Source: Megascapheus bottae (taxonomy: Eukaryota; Chordata; Mammalia; Rodentia; Geomyidae). Taken from it: a stretch of DNA of 64,000 nucleotides. The DNA is taken from positions 17,214,777 to 17,278,776 of the forward strand of contig JANJXV010000020.1 in the NCBI GenBank assembly GCA_024803745.1, read 5' to 3'. The notes below the pieces were generated by a model. It made no database searches. It had not been told where the DNA came from and saw only the letters and a list, made by a program, of their open reading frames with translations. The position numbers and the translations under genes were made by a program. The stretch's first letter is position 1. Each line of letters opens with the position of its first letter. Below, piece by piece: positions 1 through 10,300 of the stretch.

Positions 1-383
1 CTCCCCAGAGACAGTTCACAAGGCAGTGGGGCTTCTCTGTAAAGAAGGTTTACCATGGATAATACTCATAAATGTCAGATGAATTCAGTACAATAAAGAC
101 CAGAGGAGAAAAGGTCTAACTTTTCTCTGATCACTACTTGAAAAGAATGTTGAAACACTCGATTAAAATATAACCACTTTGTATATGTATGGCCAGGTTG
201 TCATATGGTAGGAAAATTGAGCACCAGAAAGGAGAAAGCCTTGTTCCCTGCTGTGCCTGTTCAAGTACCCTAAGGCCAAATTCTTCTAGAAACCAGAAAA
301 GGCCTTATAGACAGACCATTCAAGTCAATCCAGTTAATCCCATAGGTGGGCCTACTCTTGAGGTTGCCAACTCTACACATTGC

Positions 384-545
384 TTTTTCTTTTTTTTTTT
401 ATTACTATCTTTAAGTAATTGTTCAAAGGAATTGCCATTTAACAAAGCAGTTTTATGTGTACAATATATCTTGATCACTGTCGCCCCTTTCAACATTCTT
501 ACCCATCCCTCCCTCTCTCCCCCCTCCCCTCATTCTTCTTATTTT
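384..545 (-). mobile_element. L1 3' end fragment, tail class 1
   Basis: The T-run at about 386-398 is the poly(A) tail of a minus-strand element. Beyond it lies a segment reading TTGCCATTTAACAAAGCAG and then a C-rich tract (purine-rich on the minus strand), the layout of an L1 3'UTR end. The same segment recurs at 9.63 kb (plus strand) and 29.79 kb (minus strand). It accounts for much of the 135-residue plus-strand open frame at 189-596, which is therefore not a gene. Assignment to L1 is inferred from architecture. Confidence 0.55.
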
Positions 546-599
546 TTTAGAATACACATTGGATTTTTATCTATCTTTTCTTCCTCTCCTCTTTAATTG

Positions 600-2284
600 T
601 TTACCCCCTTACCTTGGACCCTACCTCACCCTTGTTGAGTACCTGCTTCCTGACACTTACTTTTATTTTGCTGAACTTGGACTTTGGCTTTCTAAGCCAT
701 TACACTAAATAGTCTGTATTTGAGCTTTAATAAGAGCTTTACTATATTATTACTGTCTTCCTGTATTCATAAGAAAAAGTGTGAATTAACTACACATCCA
801 CTTCAAATTACCTTCACCAAAATAAAATTAATTTAAAACAGTATATAATATCTTAATTGTCTATATCTCATCTTCTTAACAATGCAAAATATTTGCAGCC
901 AGTTGCAAAAACTGTAGGAGGTGACATTATTGTGGATGGAGCATTTACAAAGGTGAGGTAGAGTCAAGTGAAGTCCCGTGAATTAAGGACTGTTGGTCAG
1001 AAGTTAATGGACATTCACCAGGTGTCTGCTTGCTCAGTGACCTCCACATTTATCTCCACAGTTTCAAGGGTACAGTAGGCCTTGTTAGTGTGGATTCCAT
1101 GCAACTTATAACTGCAGAGAAACTTGATGGAGAGACTGGAGCTAAGGCTACTGGGTAAAACACGAGTCTTATTTTTTGGGAGTACATTTGGGAAAGACCT
1201 TGATTCATAAAATTAGAGAAAACCACACTCCACATATTTATTATTATAAAGTCTATGCCAGAGGGGAATCAAATCAAAGAGGACTTGTTTTCATTAAATA
1301 AGACTCTAAACTATGTTGCTAATCAAGAGCTTTTAAAAACAGTCAAAGGATTGAAGGCTAAGCTTGAACAACTTCTTTCTTTTCTTCATTTTTTCTTTTG
1401 TGTTTATTGCTTCTTTTCATTTTCTTTTCTTTTTTAGCTCTTGCCTCTGCCTTTTCTGAACTAAGAATATGCATTTTGAACTATATTAGCGAATAAAGAT
1501 AATTGAAATAATTTATTCATCACAGACAGTCTTTACAGAAAACATCATAGTAATTACTTTTTAAAGTAGGTTTGGTGCCAAATATACCGAGGGTAAAAGG
1601 ATTATATTTCTGAAATGTTCCTAAACAGAATGTTAAGTAGATGCTCTTTGGCAATCAATTTACAGATTTATATTTCAGATGGAAAGATAATTGGCCTCTT
1701 CAAAATATTAAATCATTTTAGTAACAGCTTAGAAATCTAGTTTGAGAATTTAGAAAGCCAAACATCTTTATATTTAACATCATGAAGATTAAACACCTCA
1801 AATTAATAAAATTTCTCTCTTTTTCACTTAAAACTTCCTATATCCCTCCTCAGATGCTAAGCCAGTATTCTGTTCTTTCTCTTGGATCTAATAACTACTA
1901 GACTGAATGTTTGCATATTTCTGTGCTATACTCATTTTGTCCATAAAACAATGGTCTCTCAGATCTGTCCTACATAAGAAGCAGTAATGGATACAAATTG
2001 CTTTGTTCGGTTCAGTATGAAAGAATTTCCTAAATCCGTGGCACCATCATAGAACCTCTAAGGTTCTGGAAGTGTCAGGTCAACAATATCCATGTGCTCT
2101 GGTCCTTTATGTACAATTACAATCATACTTATATTCCAAATTGTGTTTGAGACTAGAGGAGTCAGAAGTCTGGACCAAGTGGATAACATTCTGGAGACTT
2201 GCGGCACAAGAGTTTACCATGACATTTCTGATGCACCTAACAATAATTCGTGGAAGTCAAAAGGGATCAGGTGCTCAACAGGCC
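600..2284. other. No gene recognised
   Basis: AT-rich single-copy-looking DNA. No coding frame, RNA gene or repeat could be identified by eye. Confidence 0.5.
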
Positions 2285-2372
2285 ACAAGATGCTCTACAG
2301 TGACTCAAGCAACAGAAGTGGGATTCGAATCCAAGTGTCCAGCTTCAAGGTTCATGTTCCTCCTCTGGACTA
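2285..2372 (+). mobile_element. MIR SINE relic
   Basis: The stretch GTGGGATTCGAATCCAAGTG followed by a CCAGCTTCAAGG-like run matches the second half of the MIR tRNA-like region (GGGATTCGAACCCAGGTC). It lies inside overlapping open frames of about 100 residues (2,072-2,388) that show no recognisable protein family. Confidence 0.45.
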
Positions 2373-2714
2373 TGACCTAGTCCCATAGAATGGGCATATA
2401 AAGCTATTCAGTTTCCTGTCCCACAAATACTAATAGTGCCTGCATATAGGGAACGGCTCTGGTTTTTACTGCTGTGATTATGAGAGGCCTTGCTGAGAGT
2501 AGGGCTGCTTGCTAATAGCTTTTTACTGCATTCTCAACATCTGCCCCAGGATCTAAGCAAAAACATTGAACAAACAAACGAGGACACCACTATCCACACT
2601 TCAAGGTCTTTTGTTCTTAGCTATTTGGGTCTAGTCCATTTTCAATGTGCAATTTGGTTAGGCGAATATTTTCCCACTTGAGCAGGCCTCCCAGACCTTT
2701 TTTTTTCAATTGGT

Positions 2715-2782
2715 TTTTCAATCCTCCTGTACCTATCTCTTAAACAGCTCATATTACAGGTGTGCACTACAATGTCTGGCCC
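2715..2782 (-). mobile_element. Degraded 7SL/B1-like SINE fragment
   Basis: ATTACAGGTGTGCACTAC followed by AATGTCTGGCC is the reverse complement of a 7SL-derived 5' end (GCCnGGCnTGGTGnnnnACnCCTGTAAT). Strongly diverged. Confidence 0.5.
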
Positions 2783-2917
2783 TCAATTTGATAACTTTCT
2801 AATGTAATAAGGTAGCATAGTCACTTCAGATTCTTAAAGTTACAACTATGTAAGTCTATTTAACTGAGTATATTTTCATCTGCAGTCTACCTCTCTTTTC
2901 TTTCCTATAATTAGTAT

Positions 2918-2989
2918 GTGTGTGTTTGTATGTGTGGTGTATATATGTGTGTAGTTTATATGTGCTTGTGTACATGTGTTTGAGTGCAT
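2918..2989 (+). repeat. Interrupted (GT)n-rich tract
   Basis: Imperfect TGTGTG/TATGTG repeats directly abut the 3' side of the minus-strand SINE that follows, so this probably grew from that SINE's tail. Confidence 0.6.
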
Positions 2990-3180
2990 TGTGGTACTAG
3001 GGCTTGAACTCTAGGGCCTTGCCCACTCAAGCCTGGTGCACTAGCACTTGAGCCATATCTCCATTTTGGCGTTTAAATGGTTAATTGCAAATAAGCCTGG
3101 ACTAGTTTCAAAACTCTGATTCTCAGATCTCAGCCTCTTCAGTAGCTAGGATTACAGGCATGAGCCACGTGCAACTGGCT
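2990..3180 (-). mobile_element. Composite 7SL/B1-Geo SINE
   Basis: Read on the minus strand: GCCAGTTGCACGTGGCTCAT, then CCTGTAATCCTAGCTACT, GGCTGAGATCTGAG, and finally a Geo-type right half ending ACTAGAGTTCAAGCCC. The left half is 7SL-derived; the right half is the module shared with the IDL-Geo SINE. Confidence 0.8.
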
Positions 3181-3220
3181 CCAATGCCTAGGTTTTAGAG
3201 GATTTTGTTTTGTTTTCTTT

Positions 3221-3285
3221 GTGCTACTACTGGGGCTTGAACCCAGAGCCAAGTTCTTGCTTGTCTTGTCTTATGACACATCTAG
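3221..3285 (-). mobile_element. Geo monomer fragment
   Basis: TACTGGGGCTTGAACCCAGA is the reverse complement of the Geo 3' end (GAGTTCAAGCCCCAG). Only the last 50-60 bp of the SINE remain. Confidence 0.5.
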
Positions 3286-3899
3286 TGAATAGTTGAACTT
3301 TATTGCCTTCTCAGCATATCCAAAAATACTGGTTTCTGAGCAAGAAGCATTTAGCAATAGAATTTAGTATGCAAAGTATCTGGACCTTTCAAAATGCCTT
3401 GTTTCTTTGTGCTAGTTGCTTTTCTAGACAAAGATGTGTATGATGGGGTTAGATGTCTCATGAATGCTTCCTTCTTTCATTGGATTGTATGATTTATTTT
3501 AAAGGTAAGATTTCTGGTTCCAGCCTGTGGTTGAGAGCACCACATGGTATCCCAGCATGCCTATGTAAGACATAAACACTAACCAATTCCAGCATTTTGC
3601 AACCCAGCAGGGCATGAATAGTAGGCTGACAAATATGATATCTTAAGAGGAAGACATTAAATGAAATCTTTCTGAATTTAGACATGAGAGAGGTCCTCTA
3701 GCTGAGTTCATGAAATGCATGTAATCTTATTGAGTCTTCTACTGTTTTAATACCATGTATTACCTCTAGTAGAACTCACCAGAGGTGTAATTTCATAACA
3801 GTTTTGGTATGCTGCTCAATTTCCTTTCTCTCACCCCAATGCTGTCAGCTGCTTGACTTTAACTATTGGCTACCTTTTTTTTTGTTGCTGTTGTTTACT
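3286..3899. other. No gene recognised
   Basis: Unique-looking AT-rich DNA with only short chance open frames. Confidence 0.45.
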
Positions 3900-3962
3900 A
3901 TTCTACCCCAGACAGTTTAGCAAAGGGCAAAAACAAAACAGTGCTCAATAAATGTTGAATGT
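3900..3962 (+). mobile_element. Possible MIR 3' tail
   Basis: GTGCTCAATAAATGTTGAAT matches the last part of the MIR consensus (GCGCTCAATAAATGTTG). The rest is too diverged to follow. Confidence 0.4.
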
Positions 3963-5880
3963 GTCATTCTACATTTGTCTAGTGGGGAGAATCTCTTTCC
4001 TAGAAGAAGCACCAAAAATTTTAAGTAAGCAGAATTTTTTAAACTTTGTTCCAAACAACAGGATCAGAATCACATAGGATCCCCAGTAGAAAATAGTCCT
4101 GGAATACAGGAGGCAACCATAAGGATGGAAGTCCTTTAACATGTGTTCCTGAGACATCCAACACACTGGAATTTGAAAACCTACTACTACTCACCTCTTT
4201 TGTTTGCTAGCTTAGAGCACTTCAAAAGGAAGTTTCCCATTTTCCATCTGCAACTCAGAGTGCCCAAAATGTTACAGGCTGAAGTTAAATGACACCAGGC
4301 TGCTCTCAACTCGGAATTGCATTGTGAACTTGTTTTCATGGCATGTTACTTCTAGTTCTCTGCTTTAGGAAACTAAAGAGTGCATGCATTTAAAAAAAAA
4401 AAAAAGCTGTGATTGAGACTCCAAAATTCTGTCTTGGGGGACAGACATGCAATTCTTGCCATCATTCAAGCAGCACCTGGGACAAATTGTTCAGAGCCAA
4501 GGGTGTATGTTTGACGTGAAAAGCACAGTTTTAATTATCCATCATGTTCCCATCTGGAACACTTTCCTTGCAACCGCCGCAAGCCTGACTTTAGGACCAT
4601 TTCACCTGTTTTCCAGGCACATAGGATTCATATAAATGGCCTACTAATTTTGTCTCTGAGCTTCTTTTCCTAACTTGGTACATTTATTTATTTTTGTCAG
4701 ATTGTGAACGAGACACTTCACAATCAGTTAGCTGTAATAGGCAAAATGTTGACTCATTTTGTCAGGCATCTGGAGAGGGGAAAATGTGTCATTTATTGAA
4801 TTTGAATGATGAAAGGTGGAGATGTTTGAAAAAAGAAAAATAACCATACTGCTTATAATTTGTTCTCCCCAAATGCTGGTTAATTGCCAGACCAAGTCAA
4901 GTAATACTTTGTTCCCACTCGCTAGTAGTGAATTTCCAGCAGGGACTGAGCTACAGAAAATCCAATGTAATCTTCTGTTCTCATTTACCTGCTCTGCTAA
5001 TATTTCAAAAGCATGTGTACTTCTTTGAAAAGGTGGTTTCCATCTATCAGAGTCTCTCATGTTTAATGACTGTAACAATTTTTTGTCCTTTCTTCTCAGA
5101 TCTTAAATGAAGCAATCAATTCCTATTGTGTGGAAGAACTCTTTACATCTTAATAAATTCTTTGTCTTAGAACAACATGTCTTATCTTAGATTTCAAGAG
5201 CAGCAGTTGTGTAAAAAAAAATAAAAGAACTTCAAATTCAAATCCATTCAGATGCCTGTTGCCTGTTGTACTTCAGGCTCAAACATTGCCATCCATCTCC
5301 AAATTAAAACGTACAGTGTAACATTTTGTAAGAGTTATAGTTCTGAACTATTTCTCACCATTATCTGTCAACCCTATTTGGGTTTCCTAAAAGTCACCTT
5401 GGAGATAACTCTCATTGGAGACAGACAGCCTTGCTGGAGATGTCTACCTTTCTAGCTCTGTGAATACTGGAAAGGAGAAACCATCTTTTTCTGAAAATTT
5501 CATAAGTAGAATGGGAGCTGATACCATTCTGGGCTTGGGATACTTTTCTCTGTCAATTAAAAACTTAAAGTAACACCACAGAGGAATAAATAGTTCAACC
5601 TGAACAATGTGTTGGTCCCAGCTAATACATCAGAATGCTGTTTCTTTACCTTCCTTGCATTCTTTGGCTATGGTTATGTGGATGCCTTGGAAGTGAACTA
5701 AAGATAAAGGGGGCTGGGTAGAAGAGCCTTATTTTTTTATTATGGCAGCTTGCTATTTTTATAACATGGTAATTGGATTGAACACCATCCAAGTACAGTA
5801 GTAACTTAGCTTTCCTTCCTGGATGAGTGAGCAAATGATTAAATATTAATGTCAGTATCCTTGCACATATCCAAGCGTGC
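3963..5880. other. Repeat-poor unique segment
   Basis: The longest repeat-poor stretch of the window together with the next interval. Antisense and sense open frames overlap near 4.73-5.11 kb (116 residues minus, 70 and 60 plus). None shows domain signatures, and the AT-rich composition predicts such chance frames. It could be noncoding sequence under constraint or further 3'UTR. Confidence 0.4.
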
Positions 5881-6836
5881 ATTGCCTGGCAACTGTGGCA
5901 TCTCCTTGTGTGGAGCTCTCACCATTTAAACATAACGGATTTGGTAAAATAATGTTAGGTGGAGTCTTCTTGCCTTCATTCAGTCATGTTTGTATGAAAC
6001 CAGTGGTTGTGGGTCTGGCTTTTGTTTTGTTGTTTGGGTTTTTTTTTTTCTTCTTGCTCCTACACCTCCATTTTCGAATGGTTTATAGCTGATGGAGTGA
6101 GTTCTTAGAACTGTGCCACTAATGGAAGGAAATCCTGTCTAAGACAGTGCATTTCTTTACAGAGCTGTGTCATACCATCCTTTGGACCTTCTGCTGGAAA
6201 AATAGAATCAAGTCTCCATAATTCCTTTTTAATTGTATCCTCTAGTATTATAGACATAGGACAGTACTGTATCATCCCTCTGTGAATATAAAATACCTGT
6301 ACCTGCTTTATGATACATAGTAGTGACTGTGTTTATCAGAGCTGTTTTTAATTATGTTACTCAAGAAAGTTTTCTTTCCAGATGATGATTGAGAAGCTAA
6401 TAAAAAATGGTGCCAGGTACCACAACAGTAACAGAACTTCTTATTTTTCTGGGGTTTTGTTTTTTATCTTTTTCTTTTTATTAATGGAGTGTGCTAGATG
6501 TCTAATTTTGTTCAGATGACTGCAGAACCTGGAAAAGCTGTTGCTATCAAGGCATAACATACTGCTATTATTGATTTTTTCTATAAATATAAATATATAT
6601 ATCAATATATATAATTTGAATTTTTGGAAACTTTAGCTGTGCTGTTAACTTCTCAAAAAGCATCCCAGTTTACCGTGTTGAGTTGGCATTGTACAGAAAT
6701 TAATAGCCATATCGGTCTAGAAATGTTAAACTTAATTTTTTTTCATTTGTACAGAAATAAACACACTGTATTAAATATGCAAGGTCTTATGTATGTGGGT
6801 TTGATTACAGAAACTAATAAAGTATTCTCTAAATAA
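5881..6836 (+). other. Candidate 3'UTR end of an upstream gene
   Basis: This AU-rich, almost repeat-free kilobase ends in two canonical AATAAA signals about 60 bp apart (6,756-6,761 and 6,816-6,821), with a SINE landing some 40 bp further on. T-rich runs, AT-rich stretches (6,580-6,615) and lack of coding potential fit a long mammalian 3'UTR. No stop codon, exon or gene identity could be recognised, so the host gene (if any) would lie left of the window or in unrecognised exons. AT-rich intergenic DNA with chance AATAAA is the alternative. Confidence 0.33.
6756..6821 (+). promoter_or_regulatory. Paired AATAAA polyadenylation signals (candidate)
   Basis: AATAAA hexamers lie at 6,756-6,761 and 6,816-6,821. 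Cleavage after the second would fall near 6,832-6,845. The usual downstream GU-rich element is not clear because a SINE begins at about 6,859. Confidence 0.35.
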
Positions 6837-6858
6837 TGAAAAAGAAAACATAAAGGAA

Positions 6859-7103
6859 AGCTGGGTGCTGGTTATAGGCTCAGGCCTGTAATCTTAGCCT
6901 ACTCAGGAGGCTGAGATCTGGGGACTGTAGTTCTAAGCCAGGGACAGGAAAGGCTGTGAGATTCTTATCTCCAGTTAATCACCAGAAAACTGGAAGTGGC
7001 ATTGTGGCTCAAAATGGTAGAATGGTAGCCTTGAGCAAAAAAAAAAAAAAAATTCTTAGGGACAACATCCAGGCCCTGAGTGTAAGCCCCACTACTGACA
7101 CAA
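6859..7103 (+). mobile_element. Composite 7SL/B1-Geo SINE
   Basis: Left half from GCTGGGTGCTGG through CCTGTAATCTTAGC and GGCTGAGATCTGGGG. Middle linker is CTTATCTCCAGTTAATCACC. The Geo half has GTGGCTCAAAATGGTAGAAT and ends GGCCCTGAGTGTAAGCCCC. A run of A bases (about 7,038-7,053) lies inside the Geo half after CCTTGAGC, where other copies have only AAAAAG. Confidence 0.85.
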
Positions 7104-7570
7104 AGCAAACAAACTTAAAGGACAGTAAAGTGTGTAAAGAGAGGACTCTGGAGAGCCAGGTGTCTGCAGTGTCTCATGGGGCATGCTATATACCGGGCCC
7201 CTGGCCATTTAGGGTATGTTCATGACCAGTTGATCAAGGGTGCACTTGGGCTGTGAGAACTCTTACGATTCGTTTCCATCTTGGAGCATGAACACAGAAG
7301 TTTCCCAAGGCTTAGTTCTCCCATCTCCATGCAGGAGTACAGAAAAGGTTCTGGGTTGGATAGAGACTAGGACATGTGCCAGGCACAGCATCAAAGGACA
7401 TGTGTGCTAGGACTCAGAGCCAGAGGAGTCTGATGGGTATTTGCTGTGTCATCTCCCTCCCCCATGTTGAATCTAGTCCTGGCTGCCATTTTCTACCTAG
7501 GTAGGGCCATGAGGCCGAGCTTTCCCTTAGTACCAGCTACAGCTAGCAATTCTGAAAGTATAGACTGAGG
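7104..7570. other. No gene recognised
   Basis: Slightly more GC-rich unique sequence without a recognisable frame. Confidence 0.4.
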
Positions 7571-7790
7571 GTTTTTTTGTTTGTTTGTTTGTTTTTTTTT
7601 TTTTGCCAGTCCTGGGATTGGGCTCAGGGCCTGAGCATTGTCCTTGGACTTTCTCAAGGCTAGCACTCTACCACTTGAGCCTCAGCACCACTTCTGGTTT
7701 TTTGCTATGTATGTGGTACTGAGGTATTGAACCCTGGTCTTCATGCATGCTAGGCAAGCACTCTACCACTCCCGGCCAAACTCCCGGCCC
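7571..7790 (-). mobile_element. IDL-Geo dimeric SINE
   Basis: T-rich tail (GTTT)n at 7,571-7,604, then GCCAGTCCTGGGATTGGGCT, the Geo unit, ACCACTTCTGGTTTTTTGC, and the IDL unit ending in AAACTCCCGGCC. The minus-strand B box is degraded (GGTTCAATACC for GGTTCGATTCC). Its IDL 5' end holds a doubled CTCCCGGCC, a local duplication not seen in sister copies. Confidence 0.9.
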
Positions 7791-8472
7791 AAAGAGTTAT
7801 TTTTGTATATATTTTTTTGTTCTCACAAGAATCAAACTTGGCAAAAAGTACTTTACTAGTAAGAAGATGAAGATATTGCCCAACATGATGAGATTAAAGT
7901 ACGTTACCAAGTACTACATGGCAGTCCTCTGTAGGTGGTTAGGTAATCCATTTCAGAGAGTGAAATGATTGGGTCAGGTGTCCAGTTCTTGCGGAATGGC
8001 CCAAGAGAATAAATAGGATCTGTGCTGCCCACAGAAAAGGACTAAATATCCAAATTATTTTATGCCTTTTTTCTCTTGAATTTAGATTCATTGTTAATGA
8101 AGTAACATTGAAATGTTGGTAAAAATCAATACTTCATGTCTCTTAAGCCCAAAGAGAAACATCACTTTCATCATTGCTACCTGCAACCAAAGCAAATCAT
8201 GTATTATCTCTTCATTTTCCACCCCCAGACTTTTCCCACTTTCTCACCCAGATGGCACCTTGCTAGACCATAAGTGTTCAAAATGCACCAGTATCTCTCA
8301 TTCACAAGGTTAAACTTATTGTGCTCTGTGTTGCTCTCCCCTTAATTATAATTTGCTGCTTTGCATTTGAGATCTGCTCATTCTGTAAGTAGCTTGGAAG
8401 AGAAACACAGGAGATCAAGTACACTTGGATCTTAAGGATTGCAACATGTAAACATTTTGCTGTGTCTCACTC
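7791..8472. other. No gene recognised
   Basis: Unique AT-rich sequence between a SINE and an L1 end. Confidence 0.4.
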
Positions 8473-8960
8473 TTCTTTTTTTTATTGCTGGGGTGATGTA
8501 TAGGGAGTTATAGTTACATTCATCAGGTAGTGGGTACATAACTTCTTGAACATTGATACCCCTTCCCATGTTTTCTCCCACTTTCCCTCACCCTCCACAC
8601 TCTCCAAATCATCTTGTTTTTCCCCTTCCCTTCCCTATTTCAAATAAATAACCGTAAATATAATATACTAGGTACCAAAGTCAGATACAGTAACAACATG
8701 AGATAAACCATAAAGGGGAAGTGAGAAAAGAAATAAGAACAATAACTTAAAAGAAATAACTTAAGAACAATAATCACAAAGATATAAGACTCTTGCTTCC
8801 ATATCCTGACTCCCTCTCCCTCTTTCTTTCCTTAATTTTCCCACAGGATTTTGATGTTATGTGAGTGCTCCATAGAACATTATAGACTCTATATATTCCA
8901 TGTTACCTAACTCTGATGAGCTCCGTTGTCCTGTTTGAGAATTCATCTACTTCATTTCAT
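8473..8960 (-). mobile_element. L1 3' end fragment, tail class 3
   Basis: Minus-strand reading: a purine tract, AAGGGGTATCAATGTTCAAG, TACCTGATGAATGTAACTAT, then a poly(A) tail near 8,478-8,484. The same order occurs at 19.24, 23.09, 41.72 and 58.98 kb and in the L1 with ORF2 at 29.15 kb, which ties this tail to L1. The 5' limit beyond 8,790 is uncertain. Two imperfect copies of an AAGAAATAACTTAAGAACAA-like segment lie at 8,730-8,785. Confidence 0.7.
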
Positions 8961-9325
8961 AAACAAATTTGCAAGCAGCTTTTCTATTATAATTTTAACC
9001 GTTTCTCCTGCCATTCCTCCCCCTGATTTCCTGAAGTACCTATGTACAACAATAGTTTCCAAGTGTGACATCGTATCATAATTACACAGAGGAAAAAGTC
9101 CAATGACTGAGATGGACCTGAGAATCATTCAAGTAACTGGGAATGGGATCTTGGTCAAAGCTCGTAGATGATTCCAATGTGTAGCCGAGATTCAGAACAT
9201 AGGTATGTATATGGATGGATGGATTTTAGCTTAGTGTCTTCATTAGTCTTGGAAATTTAATGTAGGATCCTAGGATCCCTTTATACAAACACCCACACAT
9301 CACATATCCACATATCCTTAGCATG

Positions 9326-9328
<3 letters not shown>

Positions 9329-9372
<44 letters not shown>
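9329..9372 (+). repeat. (GT)22 microsatellite
   Basis: Pure dinucleotide run of about 44 bp, directly abutting the 3' tail side of the minus-strand SINE at 9,373. Confidence 0.95.
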
Positions 9373-9373
<1 letters not shown>

Positions 9374-9578
9374 ATGCCAATCCTGGGGCTTGAACTCAGA
9401 GTCTGGGCGCTGTCTCTAAGGTATTTTTTTTTCTTAAGGCTAGTGTTCTACCAGCATTTTGGCAGGTAATTTGTGAGCAAGAGTCTCTTGGGCTTTCCCA
9501 CCCAGGCTGGCTTCAAACCTCAACCCTCAGATCTGTTTCCTGAGTAGCTAAAATTATAGTCATGAGCCATTGGTTCTC
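9373..9578 (-). mobile_element. Composite 7SL/B1-Geo SINE
   Basis: CCTGGGGCTTGAACTCAGAG (Geo 3' end, reversed), then TTTGTGAGCAAGAGTCTCTT (linker), then GGCTGGCTTCAAACCTCAA and GAGTAGCTAAAATTATAGTC (7SL part). The A-tail position is occupied by the (GT)n tract. Confidence 0.8.
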
Positions 9579-9629
9579 AGAACAAATACTTTTAAAAAAA
9601 TTGTTAAATAGATTAAAATTTTAAGGGCA

Positions 9630-9735
9630 AAGAAGGGTGAGAATATTAAAAGGAGTGACTGATAAAACATTTTGCATTCATAAACTGCTTTGTTAAATGG
9701 CAACTTCATACAACTACTTACAGATAATTGTTTCA
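9630..9735 (+). mobile_element. L1 3' end fragment, tail class 1
   Basis: Contains CATAAACTGCTTTGTTAAAT followed by GGCAACTTCATACAACTACTTA, the reverse complement of the segment at 400-480. The motif LPFNKAV appears in frames from both copies, a hallmark of repeated DNA and not of a gene. Confidence 0.55.
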
Positions 9736-10204
9736 AATACACAAAAATATTCATATACTTACTCAAGCAAAGAAAATGCATTTAAAAAATGTGTTTTTTT
9801 TCTTCTGGAAATTAGTGTTGGCAGAAGGAACAATGCCTGGCCTTGGTTATAGCAACTTAATTAATATATGACTTTTTTAAAAGTAAAGCTCGGATTTCAA
9901 AAGGAAAGATAAAAACTCATTAATTAGAAATAAAAATGTGTTTTCGTCTACATTTGCAATTTACAATTCCTTTTTGATGCAGATTATCTTCAAAGCAAGG
10001 TCTCAGAAAGAGGAGTATTAACCTGTAAAGGAGAGTCCCAAAGAAAAACAGTGATTTCCAAATTACCTAAAACTGGAATTCTCAACTTGAAAGGGAGGCA
10101 GTCCCTGTATATCTGAGAGTTGATAGAGATCTCCTTTACTATCCGCTTTCTTTCTAATGCTGCTACAAAGGCTTCATTTGCTTTTTTTTCAAGTGTATTG
10201 TGCT
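9736..10204. other. No gene recognised
   Basis: Unique sequence. The 101-residue minus-strand frame (9,990-10,295) owes its N-terminus to the L1 tail that follows. Confidence 0.4.
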
Positions 10205-10300
10205 TTTGTAAAATGTTTTCAATTGTTATTGTAAAGGTGATGTACAGAGGGGCTACAGTTACATAAGTCAAGTAATGAGTACATTTCTTTTTCACTGTCA
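10205..10300 (-). mobile_element. L1-like 3' end, tail class 2
   Basis: Minus strand reads AAGAAATGTACTCATTACTT, GACTTATGTAACTGTAGCCC, CTCTGTACATCACCTTTACA, ATAACAATTG. Near-identical tails occur at 11.54, 45.5 and 60.3/60.5 kb. In frame it encodes HYLTYVTVAPLYITFTITI, echoed by open frames at the other copies. Confidence 0.6.

Noticed and set aside
189..596. 135-residue plus-strand open frame
   Set aside because: Its C-terminal half is an L1-like tail in reverse plus T- and C-rich tracts; the LPFNKAV motif recurs at 9.6 kb in repeated DNA.
892..960. Possible exon with AG acceptor and GTGAGG donor
   Set aside because: Splice-like words only; stop codons in frames and no neighbouring exons.
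2072..2388. Two overlapping open frames of about 100 residues as a small gene
   Set aside because: They contain a MIR-like piece, start without a convincing context and show no domain or codon bias I can recognise.
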